Both the position numbers and the translations under genes were made by a program. Source: Raffaelea ambrosiae (Eukaryota > Ascomycota > Sordariomycetes > Ophiostomatales > Ophiostomataceae). Taken from it: DNA of 64,000 bases. The number at the start of each line of letters is the position of its first letter. The first letter of the stretch is position 1. Below are positions 31,335-42,986 of this stretch, in pieces. Location: assembly GCA_002778195.1 (NCBI GenBank), contig PCDI01000004.1:748198-812197 (forward strand), given 5' to 3'. Below the pieces are notes generated by a model. That model had not been told where the DNA came from. It worked only from the letters and a program-made list of their open reading frames with translations, and did not search any database.

Positions 31335-31749
31335 CGAGTGTGTCCGACGAAAAAGGCCTGTGGGTACGGAGCTGTTCCGACCTGGAAAGTTGGCTGGGCG
31401 GATTGGGGTGTATGGATGCCGGACATTTTTCCTCCCCTTTGCTCTTCTGTTTTGAATGGTCTCTTGTTCATCAAAGCCCCAATATACAAGTAAATAAAGA
31501 AATATGAAAAATCTCGAGATGGACATACACAAACCTCTTCGCTGTGACAAAAGGAAAAAAGAAGGAGAAAAAAGGAAGCGACGAGAAAAATAGAGAGAGC
31601 GCAATCAGCAAGGAGAATAAAGAAAAGCAAAAGAAAGAAAAAAAGAAAGAAAAAAAGAAAAGAAAAAGAGAAGGATTCCATACCAAACCATCAAAGCGCC
31701 TTGTCCAACAACCGGCCATGACCCATTGGTCTCGGCAACATTCCACAGC
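31335..31749. terminator. convergent 3' region with polypurine tract
   Basis: The permease and APH-like genes converge here. From about 31540 to 31675 the plus strand is almost entirely A and G (GAAAAAAAGAAAG-type). Both 3' ends must lie in this gap; no gene is present. Confidence 0.5.
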
Positions 31750-33009
31750 TCAGTAGATCATGTCCCGCACATGCATCATCACGCTCACCTGGTGGCTGTA
31801 CCAGGCAAAGGCGGCATCGGCCGCCACCATGTCCACCACCAGCCGGTCCTCGGAAGCGGCCATCTTGGCCAGCTCCCACCACGGCGGGTAGAACCCGCTC
31901 TGGCCCCAGCCAAGAACCCCGACGATCTCGGGCGCACTCGCATGCCCGGTCCGCCGCACCAGGATGTTGCCCAGCGTTAGGTTGGCATGCTGAAAGGGGA
32001 ACGGTGGCTGGTGGTGGTGGTGGTGCTCCGAGGAGGCGGCGGCGGCGGCGGTCGCCAGCTGGTCCACCAAGCGACACACGAGGGGCCGGCGCGCCGTTTC
32101 GGCTCCCCGCCGGCGCAGCGCCTCGCCCACGGCGGCCGTGAAGCCGGCCTCTGTGTCAAAGGGTCCCCGCTCCATGTCCCGCCCCATGTAGTCGAACAAT
32201 TCGTCCTGCACGTGGCGGTCCCACGCCTCCGGGCCACCGTCCACAGCCTGGATCCGCGGGCCGCGCATGGACGACAGACTGTCGCGCAGCATCTGCACCT
32301 CGCTCATGAACAGCCGCGTCTCCTCGGGACTCCAGTCGTTCACGGCCTCCTCGGCGCGTATCCCGTCGACGTACTCCAGCAGCATGCAGTAGTGGGTGAT
32401 GCGTCCGAGCCCGTCACGCAGACAGCGTGTTCCATACACCGCCGGCACGGGGACCCGGGCAAAGTGCCGCCGGATGTGCGCCAGCATGCGTGCTTCGTAC
32501 AAGAGGCTGGGATGCGGCGACACTTTGATGGCATGCCTGCGATCGAGTCTGTAGGCGCCCGACTTTCGACGTCCGGAGCAGCCGGGGAGCTCCTCGAGCG
32601 ACTCGATATCCCGCAGTGTGAGGTCTTGGAACGGCGTGTCGCCCGTTGTCCCGGGGCATGCCGTGTCGCTCGCGTCGCCCTCGTTGCGCACACCGCACAG
32701 GGTGGAGGCGTCCGACAGGTGTGCCGACGGGCTTGTCGCGCCCGAGCATGGTCCTCTCCACGACAGCCATATCTTGTAGTCGACCTGAGACATGAGTGCG
32801 TCGCGCGGGGTGTCGTCTGCTCCGCTGCCGTTTCTGGTCTGGTATCGTGCGTTGGGGCCGCCGGCGTCTGGGCTGGATTGCCCCATGAGAGCACTTCGCG
32901 CCACATAGGAATGGACGAATCCGGGAGTGGACGTGGACGAAGGCGACGTGCTCCTCGAAAGGACGCTCCTCCACTCGCTGGCGTGACAGAGCTCCGGATG
33001 CGAATTCAT
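31750..33009 (-). CDS. APH/choline-kinase-fold protein, predicted pseudokinase
   Basis: The frame is open to 33303. The Met at 33009 (MNSHPELCHASEW, 419 residues) is preferred because the longer frame runs through a G16 homopolymer at 33095-33110. Starts at the later Met residues are also possible. The C-terminal two-thirds matches fungal aminoglycoside-phosphotransferase-like proteins: AYRLDRRHAIKVSP (beta-strand with the ATP Lys), LYEARMLAHIRRH (helix C Glu), VPVPAVYGT, YCMLLEYVDGIRAEEA (hinge), then FQHANLTLGNILV and VGVLGWGQSGFYPPWWEL. In active enzymes these last two read HGDL..NIL and IDWE. Here the catalytic Asp is Asn (31981-31989) and the metal-binding Asp is Gly (about 31910). The fold is clear but phosphotransfer is unlikely, so a binding role or decay is inferred. 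Confidence 0.78.
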   Translation of the reverse strand: MNSHPELCHASEWRSVLSRSTSPSSTSTPGFVHSYVARSALMGQSSPDAGGPNARYQTRNGSGADDTPRDALMSQVDYKIWLSWRGPCSGATSPSAHLSDASTLCGVRNEGDASDTACPGTTGDTPFQDLTLRDIESLEELPGCSGRRKSGAYRLDRRHAIKVSPHPSLLYEARMLAHIRRHFARVPVPAVYGTRCLRDGLGRITHYCMLLEYVDGIRAEEAVNDWSPEETRLFMSEVQMLRDSLSSMRGPRIQAVDGGPEAWDRHVQDELFDYMGRDMERGPFDTEAGFTAAVGEALRRRGAETARRPLVCRLVDQLATAAAAASSEHHHHHQPPFPFQHANLTLGNILVRRTGHASAPEIVGVLGWGQSGFYPPWWELAKMAASEDRLVVDMVAADAAFAWYSHQVSVMMHVRDMIY

Positions 33010-34642
33010 ATCGGGCCTGAAGTATGGGGAAGAACGTAGAACTACCATCGTAGTCAAGCCAGAGACCATTCGGCTTTTTCTTTCCGCCAGGGGAGGGGGG
33101 GGGGGGGGGGCTGCAGGCAGAGAAGAGCAAGGAAGGCGGGTCTTAATATGGCTTCCCACCCGCCCCCAATTTCGTCCCTCCTTCCCGGCAGCCGGCGGCA
33201 CGGAGAAAGCATCAAACACGCGGTGGGCTGGATTGCAAGAGCCTAGGCTCTTCAGGCAGACCAACCGGCAAGGCAACCGACAGCAGTCGCTACACGTCTC
33301 CATTCATGGTCAACCAATCATATGTGCGTCCTTTGATGGCACTGGCTGGAAGAGACGCACATCGTGTCTGGAGACGGCCTCGAAGACGTATTAAGGCGAG
33401 CGGTTGAAAAGGAACCGCATTCGCGGGCGTCCCACGTCCAGAGCAATATCGGGCCTAAACAGAACAGAATCCACCGGCCGGGTCGAGGGGTCACCAGGGG
33501 GGGGGGCGATCCAAATTGTCTCGAGGAATATCCTCTTGGAGAAATTGCATTCGCGCGATTTCGTCGAATTGGATCCTGTTCACGGGTGCGAAAGGGTTCC
33601 GGCTGAGCAAGTTCGCCAGCTTCCATGTCGCCAATACCCCTATGGCAGGATGTGTTGTGGCCATGTGTAAGCCGTTCCTCAGAGTGTTCCATGGAAACCA
33701 GTGCCATGGTAGACAGTCAGCAGTGCTGACAGCCGTCGGCTGCTTGATCATAGCCAGCTCGGCTTGTTTTGTGTCCGATCCAAGCAGATTCTCTTCCCGT
33801 TGTTGGTTGGTTCCCCACGCAGAGATACGTCTTGCCGATGGGCTGGTGGCCAAGAATAATGGAGGCGCGTTGATGGCTTCTTGTTTCTGTGCCCCAAGAA
33901 AAGCATTCAGGGTCGTCACAATGTCCCAATGAGCTGCGGAGGAGATGGCCCGGACGAGAAGCAGAAGACGGGCCCCCAGGTGGGCTTTTGTGTCGGCTGG
34001 CAAAGATCGGCTGTGAAACGCAGCCTCGCCGTGTCGGTTCGTATTAGCCGGCGTGGTGCCATGCTTTTCAGCTCTGCGCCCCGAGGAACGAGAGACGCCT
34101 GGCGTCAGGAGATTGTGTTTTCGGAGATGGAGCAGCCTATTCGAGATGGACGTCTTCCTGAAACGTTTCTCGGTGGATCGGTTTGCGAGGCTGAAGGCCG
34201 TGGGACGCCGCAGCACGGCTTCTTTGGAAGTTTCATGGTGGTCGGATGCGTTCGTGGTGCATTTGGCGATCGTCCCTTCTTGGTCCTTCTTAGCCGGTCC
34301 ATCTTATGACCAGCTGAAGCGCCAAGCTCTCGGAAAGGGGTGTTCTGTGACATATGAGACGAAGCGGAAGAGCAGTTCAGGGGTAGAAGGAAGGCGATCT
34401 TGCGACGACGAAGGAGCCCAATTCTTGCATGGGGAACAGAAACACCAATTTTGTATATTACATGCTCGCTCCCTGGGGGCTCCCTCAAAGACAGGCCACA
34501 GCTGAAGTTAAGCTTATTTCCCATTCCAGATGGCCACATGCTTGCTCCGACTTTAGCCGCGATAGTCAGGGGGGGCGGCGATGTGATCTCCCTGGACGGA
34601 AGAGATCCTTCGGCCCGCCACGTCCGTGGCAAAGAGGCGTCG
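33010..34642. other. intergenic between the APH-like gene and the APH pseudogene
   Basis: This holds the promoter of the APH-like gene, including the G16 tract at 33095-33110. A 241-residue minus-strand frame (33491-34216) is open but has mixed codon usage and no recognisable motif; it may be chance or a remnant. Confidence 0.45.
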
Positions 34643-35236
34643 CTAGAACAAGACCCGCCTGGCCTTGGCAATGCCAGTAACGTCCCACGGTTCCGGCTGG
34701 GTGCGGTCCATCCAGCGCTTCCACTCGCTCTCCAAGTCGCTGCAGGGCTTCATCATTTGGCAGAACTCCCAGGAGTCTCCCAGGAGTCCGGGAACCAGCC
34801 AGACGACTCCCAGTCGAGGAGGGCCAGGATGTGGCCCTCTGCATCGACCATGATGGTTCGCGGGCCGATGTCCCCGTGTGTAAACACGGCTGGGCGATCC
34901 GTCTGCGGTGCAGTACAAGTCTGTGCCGAGAGATGCCGGTCTTGGGATGGTGCGGATCTGAGCAACCAAGTCCCAGATGTCCTGGCAGATACGGAGTTTG
35001 GTCGTGTCGTCAGAGCCGGCCCAGGCAACCTTGAGGGTCTGTCCAGGCACCAGCTGCATGTCAATCTCGCCGTAGTCCACTCTGCCGTCCGTTTCACAGT
35101 AACTGGATATACCGAGCGTAGGAATCGGGATGCATTTTGGGCCGTAGTTGCCGCCAGCATACCTGTTGTTCCCGCCATGTTTGTGTTTGGATGGGACAAA
35201 CCAGCAATTCGGGGAATCCGCGTTTCGATTTGACAA
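34643..35236 (-). pseudogene. broken APH-family (aminoglycoside phosphotransferase-like) gene
   Basis: APH motifs are spread over two minus-strand frames. One frame gives GEIDMQLVPGQTLKVAW and LVAQIRTIPRP. The next gives VFTHGDIGPRTIMVD and LLDWESSGWFPDSWE, the catalytic HGD and metal-binding DWE. The first frame then returns with FCQMMKPCSDLESEWKRWMD. The return shift is explained by an exact 11-bp tandem duplication (TCCCAGGAGTC at 34767-34777 and 34778-34788). The first shift near 34895 coincides with loss of some 30-40 residues normally found before HGD (comparison with family, inference). The 5' end is unclear. No intron signals restore the frame, so I call it a pseudogene. It kept intact catalytic residues, unlike its neighbour. 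Confidence 0.75.
34767..34788 (-). repeat. 11-bp tandem duplication disrupting the APH pseudogene
   Basis: TCCCAGGAGTC occurs twice in direct succession. One copy gives a continuous reading from DSWE into FCQMM; two copies shift the frame. Confidence 0.85.
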
Positions 35237-36090
35237 TTCTCGTGTTCATGTCTGCCTCACGCACAATTCGACCAACGATTGCCGTTCGCCCGCCGCTCTT
35301 AACACAACCTCGGTGGAGGTGGATGCCATCTTCTCTTTTTGTCGGGTTGTCCACAAACTTGCCTCTTCGCCTGATACATGTGTCTTCTATCTCATTGCTA
35401 CCGTTCCCACATTCCAGTCCCGTCCTTTCTTTCTCCTGCCGCCGCCTCCCATGCCACTCCCGCTTTCTGTCAACTTTCATAGCTCCAGGCGTCTTCATAT
35501 TTTGTCTTGCCTTGCTGCGGCCCTCTTTCTCTGTGGTCGTCGTTGGTTGCGACGAACATGGTGATGTTGGTAGCAAGTACAGTGGCGCTGATAAGCCTTG
35601 TAGATAAGAATTGTCGGGATTCTGGCTTGCCCTCCCAACCAGTCTCAGCTTGGATCACAGTGCGACTCGAGACTCAAAAGCTTCCCACTGGAAGACGGAT
35701 CATGCCGGTCTCAGAGAGGCTGTTTTTGAGGTGCCCTTTGGGGTGGCCGGCCAAGGTAGTCAGGGCAGCAGAGACCGCGGCTTGGACTCTGTCCAATGGA
35801 GAGGCACGGAATCTCTCGAATTGCATCCCCCAAGAGATAGGACGTCGCCGGCAGCCGCCTATCGCCCGCAAGTACGTTGTCAATCGTTGCGGATATCTGT
35901 ATGGCCATTGCCACACAGAAGAATGGGCGGAACAGTTGTCAGAACAAAGATACAAAGTCAAAAAGAAAGAAGGAAAGCCCCAACCAAGTATTGCACAACC
36001 ACGGCAGCAACGTCCAAGTAGAAAGAAAAGGCAAAAAAAAAACAGACAACGAAAGCCACGGAACCCCCAAAAGATCAAAACGACAAAACC
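35237..36090. promoter_or_regulatory. promoter/leader of the 2OG-Fe(II) oxygenase gene
   Basis: 854 bp lie between the pseudogene and the oxygenase ATG. The last 150 bp are A-rich on the plus strand (AAAGTCAAAAAGAAAG, AAAAGGCAAAAAAAAAAC), a usual fungal leader. No TATA box was found. The ORF that overlaps the ATG upstream has no coding character. Confidence 0.45.
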
Positions 36091-37190
36091 ATGGCCATCG
36101 ACTCGGACTCCTCGTTTGAGATCCCCACGGTGGACATGGCGCCGTACCTGGCCGATCCGGACTCGGAGGCGGCGGCCCAGGTCGTCGCCGACGTCCGCAA
36201 GGCCTGCATGACGACCGGCTTCTTCCAGCTCGTCGGCCACAACGTCCCGCGCGAGCTGCAGGACAACCTGTTCAAGGCCAGCGCGCGGCTGTTTGCCCTG
36301 CCCATGGACGTCAAGAAGAAGCTGCGGCCGAGCGAGGACGACTTTATGAACCGCGGCTACGAGCTGCTGGGCGGGCAGGTCCTCGAAGAGGGCACGCATC
36401 CGGATTTCAAGGAGGTGAGAGAGAGAGGGAGAAGACGCCGGGGAGATGCTTTTCGTCTTGCGCTGTCCTGCGCTCACATCCCACCGCCCACCCCCAGGGC
36501 TACATGGTCGGCCAGCACATCCCGTTTGCCGACAAGCGCCGGGCCCGCCACCCGCGGCTGATGGGCGAGAACATCTTCCCGACCGAGATCCCCGACGCCG
36601 AGATGCGCGACCCGGTCATGGCCTACTACGACGCCGTCAAGGCGCTGTCGTTTGTGGTGCTGGCCATCCTCGCCAGGGGCCTGCCGTACGGCGCCGACGT
36701 CTTTGCCGAGTTCGCGTCCAACGACCCCATGTGCAACCTGCGGCTGCTGCACTACCCGCCGCAGACGTCGCAGGACGCCAAGCAGCTCGGTGCCGGCGCC
36801 CACACCGACTTTGGCGCCATGACGCTGCTGTACCAGGACGCGTCGGGCGGCCTCGAGGTCCTCAACCAGGCCACCGACACGTGGGTGCCCGTGGCGCCCA
36901 ACCCGGACGCCTACGTGGTCAACATTGGCGACATGCTGTCCCTGTGGACCAAGAACGTCTACAAGAGCAACGTGCACCGCGTCATCAACCGCAGCAGCAC
37001 AGACCGCTACTCGGCGCCCTTTTTCTTCGACGGCAACCTGGACACCAAGCTGGCCCCGCTGGACGGGAGCCCGCCGGCCAGCGGGGTGGCACGCACCGCC
37101 GGCCAGCACATGCTGGAGCGGCTGGACACGACGTTTGGGCGGGCCGAGACGACGGAGATGGCGCCCGAGGTGCTGGCCGCGGCTTCGTGA
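36091..37190 (+). CDS. 2-oxoglutarate/Fe(II)-dependent dioxygenase (isopenicillin-N-synthase-like)
   Basis: Exons 36091-36414 and 36498-37190, with an 83-bp intron (gtgaga..cccag), give 338 residues. The N-terminal DIOX_N domain shows IPTVDMAPYL and GFFQLVGHNVP. The iron site is complete: His210 and Asp212 in AHTDFGAMTLLYQD, and His268 in SNVHRVIN. The 2-oxoglutarate anchor is Arg278 in RYSAPFFFDGN. Spacing and length fit fungal members that hydroxylate, desaturate or cyclise small molecules. The substrate is unknown. The neighbours (permease, APH-like gene and relic) make a metabolite-handling locus possible, but no backbone synthase is present in the window. Confidence 0.92.
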
Positions 37191-40100
37191 AGAAAGAAGA
37201 GTGCAAGCCCACAAGATTCCAATCAACAAAAATAATCAAAAATAGAAGAAGCCTGGGCCATGAAATCCCTCTGTTCTTCTTGTCTCCATGTTGGCTTCGG
37301 CAAGTGCGTCAGACCAATTCGCCTGTTCCTGGAGCAGCATGTGTACATGTGTACGAATGGTGATCTATGCCTGTATCAGCTTGAAATCGATCACGGGAAA
37401 TTGCCAGGGATCATCGCGAGAGGTTGCGCGTTCCCGTCGACCAGACGACCACTAGCCATTCCCAGCATATCGTCGTGGCCTGTCAGCGTTGTGCCTCACC
37501 GCTGGAGGCACAAGGACCCCGAATGGGGTGTTGCACAGCATGCAACTTGGCAGGACTGGGGAGCACATGACCTATTTTCTCTCCCCATCGTCAGGTGCAG
37601 ATCATTTTTTTTTTGTGTGTGTGTGTGTGTGTCTGTCTTGCATGGTGTCCGCAGTCGTTACCCGAGCCGCGTCTGGGCTGCCTTCCCTTCTCTGCTTCGC
37701 TCTCTCCCTGTTGTGCGCTCTGGCTGTGTGGGGGCTAAACCTTGTTCCAACCAAAGGCCAAACATGGCATTCGTAGCAGACCGTGTCGTTCTCTTTTCTC
37801 GTACGAGAGAGGCCCGCGGAGATGCAGACGCTGCTCGTTGCTCGTCTCGAGTGGTGCTGCTCCCATCGTACACCCGGGGTGCTTCATTGATATTGCCCAT
37901 GGCCCATTACTCAGGGGCTGTCTCGATAACGACAATTCATCGTGGCCAGTAGAACAGACCTAGAAGGAAAGGTAGCCACAGAAACAAACAAGGCAGTCCC
38001 ATGCCAACTATGCTGTACACTCGCAGGAGCAGGTCGGCTGGTGCTATGCGCATTCGGCTGTGCTGTGTTGGCAAATCTGACCACGTAGTCTGTACGTGCA
38101 CAAGCGTGTACGATGTCAACATGACTTCACGATACTTGGGACTCTGGCGGCCGAGGACTCGAAACCCATTTTTTTTCTTCCTAAAAAAAGGAAAACCTGC
38201 ACAGACGCCTTTCCTAAAGCGTGGATTGCATTTGTCAAGCCGGCGATTGGGGGCGCAAGGGTCAAGGCAAGTGACAAGACACACCCCCTCCCAACGAGGA
38301 GGGGCGGTCATAGTGTGCATGTCGAGGTCCACCAACGTGCATGCCATCTCTTGTTAGCCTTCACTTGACCTCGTCTACTCCGCACGGAGCCTGAACTCTG
38401 GGTTGTCCCCCTCCTATTGCTCCCCCACGGAGTGGTCTGCATCTCGAGAAATTGCCTCTTGGGGCTATCGCCCGGACGACTTTGCGGACGGACACGCCGC
38501 CATGTGCACGCATTGCAACTTTTCCGAAGTACATCACGATGGGGGCATGTGCGTATGCAGCTCCTCTCGTGATCCAGCAGGGATGTCGGAAACAACTTTG
38601 ACGAAAAGACCGAGCCCGACGTACTACCATCGGGAAAAGGCCTGGCAGAAGCTGCTCATTCCTGCATGCAAGGTTTTGCAATAGCGCTCTAGTCAAAGCA
38701 AAAACCTGGCCACATCAGTGCCCCGAACCTTGAATGTGGACCACATCGTCAGATCTAGCCCCGAGCTCGGGCAACAGAGGCAGCCTTCTTGCGAGTCGTT
38801 ACTCTCCCGCAGCAGTGGCAGCTTCCGTGGGGGTTCGAAGCAGGCCATAACAAAAAGATGCAACAGGGCCACCACTTGCAACAGCACAGGTACAAAAATA
38901 GACAGCCGTGTGACTGGCTACCATCGCGCCGCCTCGGACCTACAAGCAATATGCGTTCCCCATTGGATATGAACACATTTTTTTAACAAAGGCCAAGTTT
39001 GTGCGATACGCATTTCTGCTGGCATGGTCTGGTGCTGCAGGAGCCGTCAACAGGGCGGGAAAGTGTCAGACTCAAGACACTTGGGTCATTTAAGACGTGG
39101 CTGTCATTGAGCCCGAAGCATCCTTTGGTTGCAAAAGTGTACGCACAAGGAGAAGCCGTCCGTAGAAGCAACTCACCCATGCAGCTAATCTCAGAAAGAT
39201 TATTGTCGCGTGATGGGGAAACAACCACGCATCCGTGTTGGCCTTTCGCAAATTCGGCAAATGCAAACTCTTTGGGTGAGCCTGTTGATTTGGCCAACGA
39301 GGACGAAACATGTATGGGGCTGCGTCGGCTCTCCGCCAATCATACTGACAGATACATACGTTCAAGATACAACCCGAGAGCAACATTTCGCTTCCCTTTG
39401 GTGCCCAATTCTCAGTTGCTCGTCAGCGGTAACGGCGTCAACTTTTCTCCACCAAATGTATGATGCCAGCAATGCATTCGTTAGCAGACTTACGGGGTAA
39501 TCCCCCAGTCTTTCACGTTTGTTTCATTTAGATGCAACTCAGACAGCATCGTTTCTCGAGGTTGCATGTGCCGTTTTGTCAAATCTGTCGACTTGCAGAC
39601 GCAGAGCATCCACTGGAGAACACAACGTAGGGTGGCTGTCTCACGCACATAGTACAATGTTGCTGAATACGGAAAACAACAGCCGCGCTACGGGCAGTTC
39701 ATTGCGGGGTGCATGAAAGCTCGGAGAAAAGATGCTCTGATCAGGCAAAGATGGGCAGGTATCGATTGTTGGAGCACCTGGCTCGCTATTTTTGTTGTCA
39801 TGGGTTCAGATCCATGTAATCGCAGAAGTATACAAAGTGTGTGTGTGTGTGTGTGCGTGTGTGTGTTGTTTGGAGAGGCACCATGACCAAAGTGTGACAT
39901 TGTGTTATTTGTGTGGCACAGGAAAGGAAGAGAGAAGCAGGAACTAGGGCAGCCTTCTCGGAAGCCGAGGCACGAGCTCGGCCCCCTCAGGCAAGAAGCG
40001 CTGTGTGTACATTGCGCAGACAACACAAAATCCCGGGAAATGATCATATCAAAGGAGGGCAGCAGCGGGGGAATGTTGTATGCGAGAGAGTGTATGTGGC

Positions 40101-42941
40101 TAGGTGACGACGGGACAGAGCACTCTGTCTGGCCAGCTTGCAGGGAATTGCACAAGTGCTCTGCTCGGTTCTAGCTGCGTTGGTCCATCATGTTGTAATT
40201 GGGCCACAAAGCGAGGGCGCAGCACGTCCTCTGGAGGCTTTGATTGCAGAGATTGAGACGTCTTGTCCTTGCTCCTCTGTCTGAACAGCATCCCCTGAGT
40301 GGTGTAGACACGGGATGACAACACGAAAGGCAGGCACTCCCAACATGGCGGCGCAGCCGTCGGTAGAGATGCGGGGAAGAACAATGAGTGGGTGTTATGC
40401 ATGCTTTGGCATTTGTAATGTGTCTGTAGGGCGGGCAGCGGCAATGACGGGCAACGGCAATGGCGAACGACGGCAATGGCGTGCAGCGATGGCCGACGGG
40501 GCTCCAGCGTGGGGCTGGTCGTCCTGCAGCATCAAGGGGAAGATGGGCTGTGCGGCGTTTCACTGGCCCTGCAATGGCCTTGCTGGTTGTGATGGAGAAC
40601 CGAATGCCAGAGGCAGAGGCACCCCTCGTCCTTGGCACGGCCAAGAGCAGCCACGACAGGCCATGGCAAGCGCTGTCCGGCAGCAGTCGGCAGCGTGGGC
40701 TGGCGAGTTAGATCCGGGTCGATTGAGAGGGTATTCGGCCAATGCGACACGTCTCATTTCGATGCTGCTGCAACCCCATATCGGACTGCCGTCGCCTTGC
40801 CGTTGTCCTGGCTGGGCAGACAGACAGACGCAGTTGATGATCATGCGGACCGACGAGCATCAACGGGCCGGGAAAGCGCGAGAGGGAAGACAACAGCGCG
40901 GTTGAGAGGAAGAGAAGGGTGAGAAGACAGACAGGAATTGTTAACGCTGCGGGGCGTGAGACCACAACGAACCACGCCATCCCAACGCCGTCGGATACGA
41001 TCGTGTACCAACGAGGCAGGCAAATAGCACAGTGTACGGTGTACTATGTAAGTGATGAGCGCCCGGAAGTCCCTTCGAGGAAGCTTGAAGCGCCCACAAC
41101 TAAGACAGCCAAAGGCAACCAAAGGCAGCCAGAGACAAGAGGGTCCAGCACCACACGTTATGCTAGAGAAGACTGGCTCCAAGGACTGTGATAGTGTGGG
41201 GGTTAGTGATCCTCTAGAAGAGTCTAGATGGGGATCGTGCTCGCCGGAATGACAACTCCGGGCGCCGGTGATGGTTCTTGACTACTTTTGCCTTCGTGTC
41301 CTGGCGAGTGGCCCACTACAAACGTAACGGGCGAACAGGCTGGCGGCGGAGTTTGTGCCCTGTCGAGTATCTGTACTCGTACTCGTACGTCTAATTGTCT
41401 TGGCCCACCAATGGCCTCCGTCAGCTTTTGCAACTTCAATACACATCGAGCTGGATACTGTGCAGCACAGAGAACATGACCAGCCGGCCTCCAGGCCGGG
41501 ACGGCAATGGGTGTACGCAGTACTTTGACCCAGACCTGTCAGAAAGTGCTCGTACTCCCTCACACGAGGGCCACACAGAGTGAGACTTACCGCCAGTCTC
41601 TCTCTGTCAACCCCCCCCCCCCCGGAACCTAGTGCCAGTGGCTGGCCTCTTAAACGAAACCGACTGATTGACCCCCACGTTTGCGCACCCGTGTTCAACA
41701 GAGTCTTCGGGGTGGGAGGACAATATTGGAAGACGAATGTCGACTCGTACCTCCCTCCACACCGACTTGCGATTCCAGCGCCATGATCCTGGGACAGGCG
41801 GCCCTTGTGCCCCTTGTGCTGGCCTATGCGATGAGAGAGGGGCGTTGTCGCAGACGAGTCACAGACAAGTGTATCCGCGTGGCCATTGTCCCTTGTGTTT
41901 TGACGCCTCACCGACAGCTTGCCAAGGGAGATGTTGCAAATCAAATCAGGTTCTGGACGCCAACACTTGTCATACTCCGGCTTCATCCTTCCACGTATAG
42001 GGCTTGCGGAAGCAGCTTACTGTGCGAAAACAAGCAGTCAAAACAAGAAACGGCGAAGGAAGGCGCTGCTCATAAGCGAAAAAGTCACCTGTCTAGTGAC
42101 CACCCGAAGCTACCCACCCCTCTTTCCTTTGAAGGACCCTGAGATTGCCCAATGGGGGCTCCAGAGGATACGCAGAATTAACGTGCTTGCCTGTTGCGCA
42201 GAACTGAAGCGACCGAAACTCCGCATGGGCACTACTGCGCGAAACAAGTCGTGTGGCTCGTCTTCCAATAATCCGAGCCATCCACTTCGCGACCATCTCG
42301 CAAGTGTGCTGGACATTTGCAATCGAAGTCGGACCGGGTATTGTGGCGTGGGTTGTGGGTTCGCACCTGTTATTTTGGGAAAGGCGCTGCGTGGGCAACA
42401 ACCCAGAAACGACACGGCCCAGCAAGACAGTCTTTGTATTGCAATGCGATTGCATCATGTAGTTGAGCACAGGAATCACCGGAGTTGCACCAGCTTGCCC
42501 TTGCGTGGCATACTGTTCCTGTCGGATTGTGGTGTTATTCTGAGCCGGTTTGAAGACTTGTGCGGGCCAGAACCAACGCGTATCGCCGGTCAACCAATAA
42601 GCATGCCGAGACCGCAAATGTAAGTACTCGTACCCCCTGATTCAGGGTGGCTATCACCACTTACACCGGACAGCGTCGTTCTAATGGCCAGCCCGGGCGA
42701 CAGTGAAGAACAGAACAGGAAGCGAAACACTGATTGGCCGCAGTGTCCTGCCCACCTCTTTCTATTTATTGTTGTTAGTTCCGGTGAAGGCGATATTCGT
42801 GCGCAAACCAGCAAGGCACCGCAGATCCCTTATGGCGGCGAAGCAGGGGTGCTATTGGAGGGCAGGTGTCTTGGCGACAATCCGTGGGGGAGAATGGAAG
42901 CTGACAGGACACAGGACCGTTTGCACGTTGCCCATGCTTTC

Positions 42942-42986
42942 TTTTTGCTCTTTTTGCTCTTTTAGCTCTTTTAGCTCTTTTTGCTC
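42942..42986 (+). repeat. 9-bp minisatellite, five units of TTTTWGCTC
   Basis: Units read TTTTTGCTC, TTTTTGCTC, TTTTAGCTC, TTTTAGCTC, TTTTTGCTC with no gaps, followed by a partial copy. Confidence 0.85.

Noticed and set aside
33491..34216. 241-codon minus-strand frame between the two APH loci
   Set aside because: Mixed codon usage and no recognised domain. It could be a remnant but cannot be supported as a gene.
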